Part shown: positions 14,642 through 23,150 of the stretch, piece by piece
Layout: each line of letters begins with the position of its first letter
Numbering within the stretch: position 1 is the first letter of the stretch
Source: Clostridia bacterium
Lineage (GTDB): Bacteria; Bacillota; Clostridia; Oscillospirales; CAG-272
Assembly (NCBI GenBank): GCA_017625935.1
Contig: JAGALA010000020.1
Coordinates: forward strand, 1 to 44,012
Length of the DNA stretch: 44,012 nt
Reading direction: 5' to 3'
Notes under the pieces: model-generated
Seen by the model: only the letters and a program-made list of their open reading frames with translations
The model's database searches: none
Told to the model about the DNA's origin: nothing
Program-made: the position numbers and the translations under genes

Positions 14642-17314
14642 ATGAAAGAGTACTTAAAGAGCACAAATGAGGTCTTAGACGAGCAAATCACGTCGCAAAA
14701 CGGTCTTTCAAGTGAGGAAGCCGCAAGCCGCCTTGAAAAAAACGGCAAAAACAAGCTCCAAGAGGGTAAAAAAGAGAAGCTTATAGTTAAGTTTTTCAAG
14801 CAGCTTGGTGAGCCAATGACGATAATTTTGCTTATCGCCGCGGCAATCTCGGGCGTAATTGAGGTTATCGAGGGCGCATTTCCCGTTGATGCCGTGATTA
14901 TTTTAGCGGTTGTTCTTTTGAACGCAATCCTTGGTTTAATTCAAGAGGGCAAGGCGGAAAAGGCGCTTGAGGCGTTACAGCAAATCTCAGCCGCAACCTC
15001 AAAGGTTATCCGTGACGGACATCAAATCACGGTGAAAAGTGAGGACATTGTAGTTGGTGACATCGTTGTTTTAGAGGCGGGCGATGCAGTTCCTGCCGAC
15101 TGCCGTATTATTGAATGTGCAAGCTTAAAGGCAGAGGAGGCGGCGCTCACAGGTGAGAGCGTGCCGTCAAATAAGGTGAGCGAAGCACTTGAGCCAAACG
15201 CAAACGGTGACGTTGCGCTCGGTGACCGCAAAAATATGGTATTTAGCGGCTCAACTATTGTATATGGCAGAGCCAAAGCCGTTGTAGTTGCAACGGGAAT
15301 GGACACGGAAATGGGCAAAATTGCCGATGCGCTTACAAGCGCGCAGGAGGGCAAAACTCCGCTTCAAAGAAAGCTCGGTCAATTGAGCAAAATTCTAACC
15401 GTAATAGTTCTCGGCATTTGCGTTATAATGTTTGGCGTAAACATTGTCCGCTCGGTAATTGGCGGCGATTTTGGATTTAACACCGCGGTTCACACGTTTA
15501 TGCTTGCGGTTGCGCTTGCCGTTGCCGCAATCCCTGAGGGACTTGCAACCGTTGTAACAATGGTACTGTCAATCGGCGTTACCAATATGTCAAAGCGCAA
15601 CGCAATTATAAGAAAGCTCACCGCCGTTGAAACGCTTGGCTGTGCGCAAATTATCTGCTCGGACAAAACGGGCACACTCACACAAAATAAAATGACCGTT
15701 GTTGACTTTTTCGGCAGTGACGAAAAGCTCCTTGCAAACGCAATGTCGCTTTGCTCCGATGCGGAGTTTGACACCGAGGCAGGCACGGCGGTAGGTGAGC
15801 CAACCGAATGTGCGCTCGTTAACTATGCCGAGAAGGTTGAAATGTCAAAGAACCGCGAGAAGCAAAATTACGTGCGCATAAGCGAGGTTCCGTTTGACTC
15901 ATCAAGAAAAATGATGACAACCGTGCACGAAAACGATGGCAAGATAGTACAGTTTACCAAGGGCGCGCCCGATGAGATTTTGAAGCGCTGTGTCTCAATA
16001 TGGGAAAACGGTGAGGTTGTTTCCTTAACGGACGAAAAACGCGATGAAATTCTCTCAAATAACAAAAAAATGGCAGACAAGGCACTTCGCGTTCTTGCTT
16101 GCGGCTTCAAAAATCACGAAAGCGCACCAACCACCCTTACAAGCGAGGCGCTTGAAAACGATTTGGTATTTATCGGTCTTGTCGGTATGATCGACCCTGT
16201 ACGTCCCGAGGTGAAAACCGCAATTGAGGAATGTAAGGGCGCAGGCATACGTCCTATAATGATTACAGGTGACCACCGCGACACCGCCGTTGCAATTGCA
16301 ATGGAGCTTGGCATCATCACCGACGCAAGCGAAGCAATCACGGGTGCGGAGCTTGACAACATCTCCGACGAGGACTTTGAAGCGCTCGTTGAAAAATACT
16401 CCGTTTACGCACGCGTTCAGCCCGAGCATAAGACGAGAATTGTAAACGCTTGGCGCAAAAAGGGCAAGGTTACCGCTATGACGGGCGACGGCGTAAACGA
16501 TGCACCGTCAATTAAAAATGCGGATATCGGCGTCGGCATGGGCATTACGGGTACTGACGTAACCAAGGGCGTTGCCGATATGATTTTGACTGACGACAAC
16601 TTCGCAACAATAGTTTCGGCAGTTGGTGAGGGCAGACGTATTTACGATAACATCAGACGTGCAATTCAGTTCCTGCTTGCATCGAATATGAGTGAGGTTA
16701 TCGCGGTATTCTTGGTTTCACTCATCAGCGGCGCAACTCTCTTTGAAGCACCGCACTTACTTTTCATCAACTTAATCACCGACTCTCTCCCTGCAATTGC
16801 GCTTGGTATGGAGCAGGCGGAGAAGAACGTAATGAAGCGGATGCCGAGAGAATCAAATGAGGGCATTTTCGCCCGTGGGCTCGGCTTCGGCGTTGTTTAC
16901 CAGGGTATTTTGGTTGCAGCCTTGACACTCACCTCGTACTTTATCGGTCTTTACGCATTCGGCGGCGGTATGGAGTCATCACTTGCACACTCACTCGGCA
17001 CGTCAATGGCATTTTTGACCCTTTCTATGTGTGAGATCTTCCATTCGTTCAATATGCGCTCGTTAAAGGGCTCAATCTTTACAATAAAGAAGCAAAACCT
17101 CGTGCTTTGGGGCGCGGGAATACTTGCTATGGCGCTTACCGTTATGGTGCTTGAAATTCCGTTTATTGCAAGCATTTTCAGCCTTTATAACTTAAACGCC
17201 GCACAGTTCTTTACCGCATTGGGAATTTCAATCTTAATAATTCCGTTTGTTGAAATCGTAAAGCTTTTCCAGCGTTTAATTGACAGAGCGAAAAGCAAGA
17301 AAAACAATAAATAA
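14642..17314 (+). CDS. P-type cation-transporting ATPase (Ca2+/Mn2+ type)
   Basis: About 890 residues of the P2 (SERCA/PMCA-like) ATPase family. Signatures are LTGES (actuator domain), IPEGLATVVTMVLS (M4 ion site, with PEGL), CSDKTGTLTQNKMT (phosphorylated Asp), KGAPDEIL (nucleotide domain), MTGDGVNDAPSIKNADIG and NLITDSLPA in M6. The N-terminal cation ATPase domain and about ten membrane helices are present. The family pumps Ca2+ or Mn2+ out of the cytoplasm. Because a Mn2+ riboswitch controls this copy, Mn2+ efflux is the more likely job, which is inference from context. The start is ATG 14642 with AAAGGA upstream. A GTG one codon earlier is possible. Confidence 0.93.
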   Translation: MKEYLKSTNEVLDEQITSQNGLSSEEAASRLEKNGKNKLQEGKKEKLIVKFFKQLGEPMTIILLIAAAISGVIEVIEGAFPVDAVIILAVVLLNAILGLIQEGKAEKALEALQQISAATSKVIRDGHQITVKSEDIVVGDIVVLEAGDAVPADCRIIECASLKAEEAALTGESVPSNKVSEALEPNANGDVALGDRKNMVFSGSTIVYGRAKAVVVATGMDTEMGKIADALTSAQEGKTPLQRKLGQLSKILTVIVLGICVIMFGVNIVRSVIGGDFGFNTAVHTFMLAVALAVAAIPEGLATVVTMVLSIGVTNMSKRNAIIRKLTAVETLGCAQIICSDKTGTLTQNKMTVVDFFGSDEKLLANAMSLCSDAEFDTEAGTAVGEPTECALVNYAEKVEMSKNREKQNYVRISEVPFDSSRKMMTTVHENDGKIVQFTKGAPDEILKRCVSIWENGEVVSLTDEKRDEILSNNKKMADKALRVLACGFKNHESAPTTLTSEALENDLVFIGLVGMIDPVRPEVKTAIEECKGAGIRPIMITGDHRDTAVAIAMELGIITDASEAITGAELDNISDEDFEALVEKYSVYARVQPEHKTRIVNAWRKKGKVTAMTGDGVNDAPSIKNADIGVGMGITGTDVTKGVADMILTDDNFATIVSAVGEGRRIYDNIRRAIQFLLASNMSEVIAVFLVSLISGATLFEAPHLLFINLITDSLPAIALGMEQAEKNVMKRMPRESNEGIFARGLGFGVVYQGILVAALTLTSYFIGLYAFGGGMESSLAHSLGTSMAFLTLSMCEIFHSFNMRSLKGSIFTIKKQNLVLWGAGILAMALTVMVLEIPFIASIFSLYNLNAAQFFTALGISILIIPFVEIVKLFQRLIDRAKSKKNNK

Positions 17315-17322
17315 ATTAAAAC

Positions 17323-17361
17323 AGGGGGCTGCTCACAAGTTGCATGCCCCCTTTTTATGAA
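17323..17361 (+). terminator. Terminator of the P-type ATPase gene
   Basis: AGGGGGC and GCCCCCT pair across a loop of about 16 bases, followed by TTTTT. Confidence 0.85.
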
Positions 17362-17389
17362 AGTATTTCAAAAAAATTCGCCCAAGTAC

Positions 17390-17418
17390 TTGCCTAAAAG
17401 TAAATACTGTGCTACAAT
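17390..17418 (+). promoter_or_regulatory. Promoter of the MATE exporter gene
   Basis: TTGCCT at 17390 and TACAAT at 17413 have a 17-base spacer. The start codon lies 47 bases further on. Confidence 0.6.
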
Positions 17419-17465
17419 GTAGGTGAATTTTTTATCGATCTATTATTACTAACAAAGGAAACATT

Positions 17466-18836
17466 ATGCGGCAAAGGGTTGATATTTTAAAGGGCAGCTT
17501 GGGCAAGAGCATTATTCTTTTTACGCTGCCTATAATGCTTCAGGGCATACTCCAAACCTTATATAATTCAGCAGATTTGATTATCGTCGGCAACTTTGCC
17601 GAAAACGGTGATGCGGCGCTTTCCGCCGTTGGGGCAACGTCAAGCACGTATAACGTAATGACTGCGCTTTTTATGGGCATTGCCGTCGGCGTTGACGTTA
17701 TCACCTCGTTTAATCACGGCAGGGGAGATAACGAGCGCGTAAAGAAAACAATTGACACAGCGGTGATTGCGGGAGCGGTTATCGGCGTTATAGCGGCGGT
17801 TATCGGCTTTATTATAGCCAAGCCCGTTATGGTGCTGCTTGACACACCCGAGGAATTTGACGTTTTAAAAAATGCGGTTTTATACCTTCGTATTTTGATG
17901 ATTGGCGTGCCGTTCAGTATGCTTTTCAATTTCTGCTCGGCAGTTTTCCGTACCGCAGGCGAAACAAACAAGCCGTTTAAGTACCTTGTTTTATCGGGGC
18001 TTTTGAATGTTGGCTTGAACATTGTTTTCGTTGCTATCTTTAAAATGGGCGTTGCGGGCGTTGCGCTTGCCACTGTAATTTCGCAAATTCTTTCTTGCTT
18101 TTTGATTGTAAGGCGTTTGATGAAAAACGAGGGTCTTTTCTCGTTCAGATTTAAGGGCATACAGTTTTCGTGGCGCATTTTCGGCAAAATGATTGCAATT
18201 GGACTTCCCGCAGGGCTGCAAAGCAGTGCATTTAGCCTTTCCAATATGTTCCTTCAATCGGGCGTTAACTCCTTTGGCAAGGACGGTATGGCGGCAGGCA
18301 CGGCGGTAAACACCATTGAGGGACTAATGTGGGTTACGCTTTCGTCCTTTGGCAACACGGCGACAACCTTTGTCAGCCAAAACTACGGCGCTTGCAACTT
18401 AAAGCGTGCAAAAAAATCAGCTATATATATTTTGCTTATTACAACCGTTTTGGGTATTTTCCTCGGTGCGACAACGTTTTTGCTTGGCGACCAGATAATG
18501 TCTATATTTATAAGAGGCAATTTGGCGGCGCTTGACTACGCAAGGCAGAGATATATGGTCACCTTCCCGATATATTTCTTGGCGGGAATTATGTCCGTTT
18601 TGCCCGGTATTATAAGGGGCTACGGCTCGTCGCTCCCACCGTCGATTATTTCGCTTGTCGGTGCTTGCGGAATAAGAATTGTTTGGGTATTTACCGTTTT
18701 CAAGGCGGTGCCGCATATGTCGGCGTTGTTCCTTGTCCACCCACTTACGTGGATTATTACAAATATAGCACTTCTAATCAATTTTATAATTACATACAAT
18801 CTTGCAAAAAGGAGAATTAAAAATGGAAAACAATAA
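17466..18836 (+). CDS. MATE family efflux transporter
   Basis: A 456-residue polytopic protein with about twelve hydrophobic segments arranged as two MatE domains. The N-terminus has GSLGKSIILFTLPIMLQGIL and then LYNSADLIIVGNF, a common MATE opening. FRTAGETNKPF follows in the first half and the corresponding RGYGSSLPPSIIS in the second. Members export cationic drugs or metabolites by Na+ or H+ antiport. The substrate cannot be read from sequence. The ATG follows AAAGGAAAC. The DUF1292 gene begins inside its last codons, so the two are translated from one message. Confidence 0.92.
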   Translation: MRQRVDILKGSLGKSIILFTLPIMLQGILQTLYNSADLIIVGNFAENGDAALSAVGATSSTYNVMTALFMGIAVGVDVITSFNHGRGDNERVKKTIDTAVIAGAVIGVIAAVIGFIIAKPVMVLLDTPEEFDVLKNAVLYLRILMIGVPFSMLFNFCSAVFRTAGETNKPFKYLVLSGLLNVGLNIVFVAIFKMGVAGVALATVISQILSCFLIVRRLMKNEGLFSFRFKGIQFSWRIFGKMIAIGLPAGLQSSAFSLSNMFLQSGVNSFGKDGMAAGTAVNTIEGLMWVTLSSFGNTATTFVSQNYGACNLKRAKKSAIYILLITTVLGIFLGATTFLLGDQIMSIFIRGNLAALDYARQRYMVTFPIYFLAGIMSVLPGIIRGYGSSLPPSIISLVGACGIRIVWVFTVFKAVPHMSALFLVHPLTWIITNIALLINFIITYNLAKRRIKNGKQ

Positions 18837-19098
18837 GATAGTTTTTAAGGACGAAGAGGGCAACGATAAGGAATTTGAATTGCTTTTCACGTTTAATTCC
18901 GATAAAACAGGCAAGAGCTACGCCGTTTTGGGAATTTTGGACGAAAACGAGGAGCTTGACATCATCGCCGCAAGCTACGACACAACCGAGGACGGCGAAA
19001 TCGGCGAGCTTTATCCCATAGAGGACGACGAGGAATGGGCAATGGTTGAGGAAACTATTGATGCGTTCTTTGAGGAAGATGACGACTACGGCGAGTAA
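18823..19098 (+). CDS. DUF1292 family small acidic protein
   Basis: A 91-residue acidic protein that begins with MENNKIVFKDEEGNDKEFEL and ends in an acidic tail (FFEEDDDYGE). The pattern of a beta-rich start (FTFNSDKTGKSYAVL), followed by a poly-acidic stretch and DDEEWAMVEETIDAFF, is that of DUF1292 (YrzB-like) proteins. These are usually encoded near the mreB/ruvX/mutS2 region in Bacilli but scattered in Clostridia. Function is unknown. The start is ATG 18823, with AAAAGGAG inside the end of the MATE gene, a 14-base overlap. A repeat left-end and a terminator follow. Confidence 0.88.
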   Translation: MENNKIVFKDEEGNDKEFELLFTFNSDKTGKSYAVLGILDENEELDIIAASYDTTEDGEIGELYPIEDDEEWAMVEETIDAFFEEDDDYGE

Positions 19099-19100
19099 TT

Positions 19101-19133
19101 AGCTGCGCATTAAGGTATAAGCATAAACCACAT
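19101..19133 (+). repeat. Solo left end of the MITE-like family
   Basis: AGCTGCGCATTAAGGTATAA followed by GCATAAACCACAT matches the first 33 bases of the full elements (GACACATTAAGGCACAA and TAAACCACA). It begins two bases after the DUF1292 stop. A terminator hairpin follows. Confidence 0.65.
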
Positions 19134-19138
19134 AATAC

Positions 19139-19166
19139 AAAAAGGTGAGCGAAAGCTCACCTTTTA
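19139..19166. terminator. Terminator after the DUF1292 gene
   Basis: AAAAGGTGAGC and GCTCACCTTTT pair around GAAA, with further A and T on both sides. Confidence 0.88.
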
Positions 19167-19176
19167 TATTTAATTT

Positions 19177-19201
19177 TAGGGGAGTGGCTTGCTCCTTTCG
19201 C
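19177..19201 (+). repeat. 25-bp GTAGGGGAGGGGCTTGCTCC repeat, copy 2
   Basis: TAGGGGAGTGGCTTGCTCCT followed by TTCG lies just past the convergent 3' ends of the DUF1292 and YwaF-like genes. Compare 1629 and 43842. Confidence 0.6.
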
Positions 19202-19204
19202 TTT

Positions 19205-19963
19205 TCAGTTCTTTTTCTTTCTTAATATAACATGCTTGTAGAAAAGCGAGATTAAGAAATATGAAAGATAGCCAAAGAGCGTTGTGCCGATGAAAATAAC
19301 GAAAATATAAATTGCTTGACCGAAGAAGCCTATGGCGTTGTTCATAGCAACGCGTATATTTTCGAGCGCGCCGAAGTTGCATTGGCGCAGGTTTTGGAAA
19401 TTAACCTTTAAGATGTATGAAAGCACGGTTGCAACGATTACGTAAACGGACAAAACAACCGCCATTATAGGAAAATCTCTCTTTACCTTAAGCTCAAACT
19501 GCTTGAGCGCAATTGCAATAAAGAAATAAAGCACAACCAAGTGATGGAACGTAACTGTGTGGAAGTTAAAGAACTCCTTGAAATACGTTGTGAATGCGCT
19601 TGCAGGGTAAAGAATTGTCGGAATTATCAAGAAGAATAAAAACAGGGAAGCGCAGGTTGCAAACGTAATGCCGTCAATGTACTTTTTGAATTTTCCAAAC
19701 GCAAACGCGTGCAAGGGTAGCAAATAAATAAACAAGCTGCAATAGTGGAAGGGAAGATGGTATAAATCATAGCCCTTTGATAAGGAAATAACCTGCTTTA
19801 ATATTTCCAAAATTATAATAACCGATGCGATAACCTGAAGCGGAATGCGTTTTACTGTGTTACTTTTGTTTTTGAGCGTAAAGCCAAGCAAAACGGCAAT
19901 GCCCACAAAAACGATAAACGCGGGAACAATGCCCCAAAAGTGTGTCCAAGTCCAAAGACCCAT
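19205..19963 (-). CDS. YwaF/TMEM164-like integral membrane protein
   Basis: A 252-residue protein with about seven hydrophobic segments. It starts MGLWTWTHFWGIVPAFIVF. The second and third helices surround YHLPFHYCSLFIYLLPLH (about residues 70-87), a His- and Cys-containing signature resembling that of the YwaF/TIGR02206 family, whose human relative TMEM164 is an acyltransferase. A second His pair lies in FHTVTFHHLVVLYF (about 133-146). Function in bacteria is not known. The family assignment is by eye and moderate. ATG 19963 follows AAAGGAG. It is convergent with the MATE-DUF1292 unit and divergent from the secreted protein gene. Confidence 0.65.
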   Translation of the reverse strand: MGLWTWTHFWGIVPAFIVFVGIAVLLGFTLKNKSNTVKRIPLQVIASVIIILEILKQVISLSKGYDLYHLPFHYCSLFIYLLPLHAFAFGKFKKYIDGITFATCASLFLFFLIIPTILYPASAFTTYFKEFFNFHTVTFHHLVVLYFFIAIALKQFELKVKRDFPIMAVVLSVYVIVATVLSYILKVNFQNLRQCNFGALENIRVAMNNAIGFFGQAIYIFVIFIGTTLFGYLSYFLISLFYKHVILRKKKN

Positions 19964-20078
19964 AATTTAGCTCCTTTTTATATAAAATCGCTCCTATTTT
20001 AGCATATAGTTTATAAAAAATCAATATAATTAACATTTTTTTAACATTTCCGAATGTATTTAACTATTTATTAAGCAC

Positions 20079-20107
20079 TTGAAAATTTTATAATGCTATG
20101 ATAAAAT
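20079..20107 (+). promoter_or_regulatory. Promoter of the secreted protein gene
   Basis: TTGAAA at 20079 and TAAAAT at 20102 have a 17-base spacer, 40 bases before the start codon. Confidence 0.65.
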
Positions 20108-20146
20108 AATAATAAACCACGCAAATATATAATTTAGGAGAGATTT

Positions 20147-21814
20147 ATGAAGAGATATTTACTGTTCTTTTCCGTGATTTTGACACTTAGCTTTCTTTTT
20201 GTGATTTCAGCCGCGGCGGAAAAGAATACAACGGACGTAACTGACACGTTTTACGTTGTTACAAGCGAGGACTCCGAGGCGGCAGTTGCGCTTAAAGCTG
20301 AGGGAAAAAGCACTATCGTTCTTGCGGACGTATATAGCAGCACAACCTCTTTGAGCGAAACCGACTGGATAAATCAGTTTGAGGATGGCAGCCATGTCGA
20401 GCTTATTTTCGCCGAAAATATCGTTGAGTCCGTTGGCGAAAACAGAGGCATTTTGCTCAAAAAAGCAATAACCATAACCGTTAGATATAACGGCTTCTGC
20501 CACCTTTTGACAAACGGGGTAAGCAATGAGAATATGTTTGTTTTAAGACACTCTGGCGCACAACTCAACCTAATTGGCTCAACCGATATTTATGATGAAA
20601 GCGGAAACGTTATTAAGGATTTTACCTATGATCCCAACGACCTTTCAAAGAATATGGTCCAAATTCGCCACTCGAAGGTATATGCTTGGGTGCACGATGG
20701 CGGCGTTTACGTTCAAAATATTCGTTCCGTTACGGGGCAGGAGCTTGTTTATACAGAAGGGGATGACAGCACTGCGGAGGGAACCGTAAACAACACCTAT
20801 GAATTTGTTGACTGTGCATTAAGCTCTGGCTCGGTTCCCGTTGGACTTTTAGGCAGAGGTGACGCGAGAAAAATCGTTAAAATAAGCGGCGGCTATTACA
20901 GTAAGGTGCAAGCTCACACAATTCTTACTGGAACAGTATTTGAAAACTGTGAAATTGGCACTTTTGAAATGGATTGCTGGGATATTTCAGGTCAAATGGC
21001 AGAATTCAAAAATTGTACCGTTGGCTCTGTTTCAACCGCAACAGGCAGAACACATTTAACATTTATTGATTGTAAAATCGATATTTCCAAGATTTCCTTA
21101 GGTAGTGACGGCGGCGGAAAATGCTACGCGCTTGTATATACCTCGCCAAATTGTGAAAACGCAGGCACGCTTAATATATACAGAAACGGTAGTGGCATAA
21201 CGCCTGTAACAGACGATTCAAAATACCCTTATACTATGGTAGAGGAATACGTTTCATCTAATCCTGCCTTTGGACACGATAATCAGTCAATCGCAGTATA
21301 TGAAAACGGCTTTACCGAAAAGGGCTATAAGCGCATCGGCTGTACAAGATGCGATAATTACGAGGGTGGAGAATTACCCGCGCTCTTTGTTTGCCACGGC
21401 TATTCAGTGCCCGAATACGATGCGGGCGGAATCGCTGTGCGTTACTCGGTTGATAACGATGCAATCGCTGAATATGAGAGAATAACGGGAGAAAGCATTA
21501 GCTACGGTGTCTTTGCGGTAACTAAGCAAAAGCTTGGCGATAATGATATTTTCGCAAGTGACGGAAAAGCATCAAGCGGCGTAATAGCGGCAGAAATTTC
21601 AAACGAGCAATTTAATTTGTTTGAGCTTAAAATCGTTGGCTTTACCGCGGACCAAAAGGATAAAAAGATTGCTCTTGGCGCGTTTGTCGGCGTAAACAAT
21701 GGAGATACAACCGAATATACGTATATTCAAGCAGGCGTCAAAGCCGAGGGCGAAAAATACGTTTTCGTTTCATACAACGATATTGTAAATCCGCCCTCAA
21801 GCGACGAGGAATAA
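20147..21814 (+). CDS. Secreted protein of unknown function, beta-helix-like
   Basis: A 555-residue protein with a clear signal peptide (MKRYLLFFSVILTLSFLF, cleavage likely after VISAAA). No lipobox, LPXTG or C-terminal anchor is seen, so it is probably released. Residues about 90-330 have repeated short strands separated by polar turns (GVYVQNIRSV, YEFVDCALSSG, TVFENCEIGTFE, AEFKNCTVGSV, LTFIDCKI). This rhythm suggests a right-handed parallel beta-helix like those of surface polysaccharide-binding or -cleaving proteins. A segment with IGCTRCDNYEGGELPALF (about 395) holds a CxxC pair. No catalytic residues can be named. The gene is monocistronic, with a good RBS (TAGGAGAG) and a terminator. 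Confidence 0.75.
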   Translation: MKRYLLFFSVILTLSFLFVISAAAEKNTTDVTDTFYVVTSEDSEAAVALKAEGKSTIVLADVYSSTTSLSETDWINQFEDGSHVELIFAENIVESVGENRGILLKKAITITVRYNGFCHLLTNGVSNENMFVLRHSGAQLNLIGSTDIYDESGNVIKDFTYDPNDLSKNMVQIRHSKVYAWVHDGGVYVQNIRSVTGQELVYTEGDDSTAEGTVNNTYEFVDCALSSGSVPVGLLGRGDARKIVKISGGYYSKVQAHTILTGTVFENCEIGTFEMDCWDISGQMAEFKNCTVGSVSTATGRTHLTFIDCKIDISKISLGSDGGGKCYALVYTSPNCENAGTLNIYRNGSGITPVTDDSKYPYTMVEEYVSSNPAFGHDNQSIAVYENGFTEKGYKRIGCTRCDNYEGGELPALFVCHGYSVPEYDAGGIAVRYSVDNDAIAEYERITGESISYGVFAVTKQKLGDNDIFASDGKASSGVIAAEISNEQFNLFELKIVGFTADQKDKKIALGAFVGVNNGDTTEYTYIQAGVKAEGEKYVFVSYNDIVNPPSSDEE

Positions 21815-21836
21815 CAAATCAGACTGAAAATAGAAG

Positions 21837-21866
21837 CCGTGTAGAGTAAAATCTACACGGTTTTTA
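21837..21866 (+). terminator. Terminator of the secreted protein gene
   Basis: CCGTGTAGA and TCTACACGG pair around GTAAAA, followed by TTTTT. Confidence 0.9.
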
Positions 21867-21948
21867 TATAAATTAATTGTGTATTTTTAAGAAAATTTTG
21901 GAATAATATATTTTAACGAATAAATTTGATAAAAAATCAAAAAAGGTA

Positions 21949-21977
21949 TTGACAAACAAGCAATAAATGTGTACAAT
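21949..21977 (+). promoter_or_regulatory. Promoter of tRNA-Met
   Basis: TTGACA at 21949 and TACAAT at 21972 have a 17-base spacer, 19 bases before the tRNA. Confidence 0.8.
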
Positions 21978-21996
21978 AATATAGCGCACAAAATTT

Positions 21997-22073
21997 GGAC
22001 CAATAGCTCAGTTGGTTAGAGCTACCGGCTCATAACCGGTCGGTCCGGGGTTCGAGTCCCTGTTGGTCCACCA
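21997..22073 (+). tRNA. tRNA-Met (anticodon CAT)
   Basis: A complete cloverleaf with encoded CCA. The acceptor stem is GGACCAA/TTGGTCC, the D-loop has AGCTCAGTTGGTTAGAGC, and the anticodon stem is ACCGG/CCGGT with loop CTCATAA. The T-arm is GGGGTTCGAGTCCCTG-like. The CAT anticodon with an ordinary acceptor pair indicates elongator Met rather than initiator. A lysidine-modified Ile tRNA cannot be fully excluded. Its 3' end is duplicated downstream. Confidence 0.93.
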
Positions 22074-22090
22074 AAACAAAAAGGATGGCT
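22055..22090 (+). repeat. 36-bp direct repeat, copy 1 (tRNA 3' end and terminator arm)
   Basis: AGTCCCTGTTGGTCCACC and the next 18 bases are repeated without change at 22248-22283. The unit contains the 3' half of the T-arm, the acceptor strand, CCA and the 5' arm of the terminator. Confidence 0.85.
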
Positions 22091-22106
22091 TTTGCCGTCC
22101 TTTTTT
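22079..22106 (+). terminator. Terminator of tRNA-Met
   Basis: GGATGGC and GCCGTCC pair around TTTT (one G-T pair), flanked by A-run and TTTTTT. Confidence 0.82.
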
Positions 22107-22126
22107 ATTTCTTGTATATCGATATA

Positions 22127-22141
22127 CAGGGACTCGAACCC
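22127..22141 (-). other. Inverted copy of the tRNA T-arm
   Basis: CAGGGACTCGAACCC is the exact reverse complement of 15 bases of the tRNA-Met T-arm (22048-22062). It sits next to a GTATATCGATATAC palindrome (22114-22127), between the two 36-bp direct repeats. Confidence 0.7.
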
Positions 22142-22247
22142 AGCCGTTAAAAAAGCTTCCGGTGGAAGGTTTTAGGCGATGACCGAAGGATTTTTCAAGG
22201 CATAAATGATACACACGCACAACTTGCCTTGAAAAATTCAAGAGCGA

Positions 22248-22283
22248 AGTCCCTGTTGGTCCACCAAAACAAAAAGGATGGCT
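22248..22283 (+). repeat. 36-bp direct repeat, copy 2 (att-like)
   Basis: An exact copy of 22055-22090, 193 bases downstream, with no tRNA body before it. The arrangement resembles the two ends of an element that inserted at a tRNA 3' end, now reduced to about 157 bases. The following 22300-22531 region has short hairpins such as CGTGCaaaGCACG but no gene. Confidence 0.8.
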
Positions 22284-22299
22284 ACTTGCCATCCTTTTT
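22271..22299 (+). terminator. Second, perfect copy of the tRNA terminator
   Basis: AAAAAGGATGGC and GCCATCCTTTTT pair around TACTT. The 5' arm belongs to the direct repeat. Confidence 0.8.
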
Positions 22300-22531
22300 G
22301 TTTTGTAGGCGCAACGCGCCGAGACGACGCTCGTGCAAAGCACGAAAGGGGTGCGCATTTTCGGCTAAGACCGACGGGAGCTTGCTCACAAGAGGTCAGA
22401 CGAAAATAGTTCGCTTGGCGAACCGACCCTGTTTAATTGTAATTGGTAGGTTTTATGTCTACCTATTTGTCAATACCTTTTTTAATTTTTATGATAAATT
22501 TATTTCGGAGTATTCTTTATTCTTCAAAAAA

Positions 22532-23083
22532 TCAGTCGAACTCCTTTATAGCCTTGCAAACCGCCTCGGCACAAAGCTCAATTCCCTCATCGCTTAGGTG
22601 GATTTTGTCACATTCCTTTACGTATTTATGTACGTCCCTTGAAACAAGCGCGTGCAGGTCGTTGATTTTAACGCCGATTTCCTTTAGCCTTGGCACGATA
22701 ATTTCGTTAAAACGCTCGATTTTGTCGTTGTGAGTCCACTCAAACTCGTCCCAAACGGGTGTTGTGGTTGCAAAAATCACATTTGGTGTAATTTTTTTGA
22801 GCAGAGTAGCCACGCGGAGCATATTTTCGACGTATTCCTCCTCGGAGGTGAAAAGTCCGTCATCAAAAATCTCTGTGCAGTCCCAAAGACCGTTGTTCCA
22901 ATGGATTACGTCGGCATCCTTGATTATATCGTGCCAGTCGAAAAGACCGCGCAGGGTGTATTTTACAAAGCGGCAGTTGTCCTCGGGCTGAGATACTAGA
23001 TAGCCCTCGCCAAGCATTTCGGGCACGCGCGTGCCGTAGCCCCATAAACGGATTGAATCACCAAGTAAAACTATTTTTTTCAT
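22532..23083 (-). CDS. SGNH/GDSL-type hydrolase
   Basis: A 183-residue protein of the SGNH esterase/lipase superfamily. Block I with the nucleophile is KKIVLLGDSIRLWGYG (Ser at about residue 10). HWNNGLWDC (about 80-88) provides the block III Asn. The catalytic pair is in CDKIHLSDEGIELCAEAV near the C-terminus (DxxH). There is no signal peptide, so the enzyme is cytoplasmic. It probably removes acyl or acetyl groups from a carbohydrate, but the substrate cannot be read. I chose ATG 23083 because GAGGTGG lies five bases upstream. An ATG four codons earlier overlaps that RBS. It follows cotH by 67 bases on the same strand. Confidence 0.85.
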   Translation of the reverse strand: MKKIVLLGDSIRLWGYGTRVPEMLGEGYLVSQPEDNCRFVKYTLRGLFDWHDIIKDADVIHWNNGLWDCTEIFDDGLFTSEEEYVENMLRVATLLKKITPNVIFATTTPVWDEFEWTHNDKIERFNEIIVPRLKEIGVKINDLHALVSRDVHKYVKECDKIHLSDEGIELCAEAVCKAIKEFD

Positions 23084-23150
23084 ATTCCACCTCATAATTT
23101 AGGACAAAATCGTAATTCTTAAGTCCTTTTCTTAGTTTATTTTGTAATAT

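Noticed and set aside
19101..19204. A small RNA gene between DUF1292 and the YwaF-like gene
   Set aside because: The space is accounted for by a repeat left end, a terminator and the 25-bp repeat, with no promoter.
22008..22358. A 116-codon frame on minus across the tRNA
   Set aside because: It runs antisense through tRNA-Met and the repeat, so it is a shadow.
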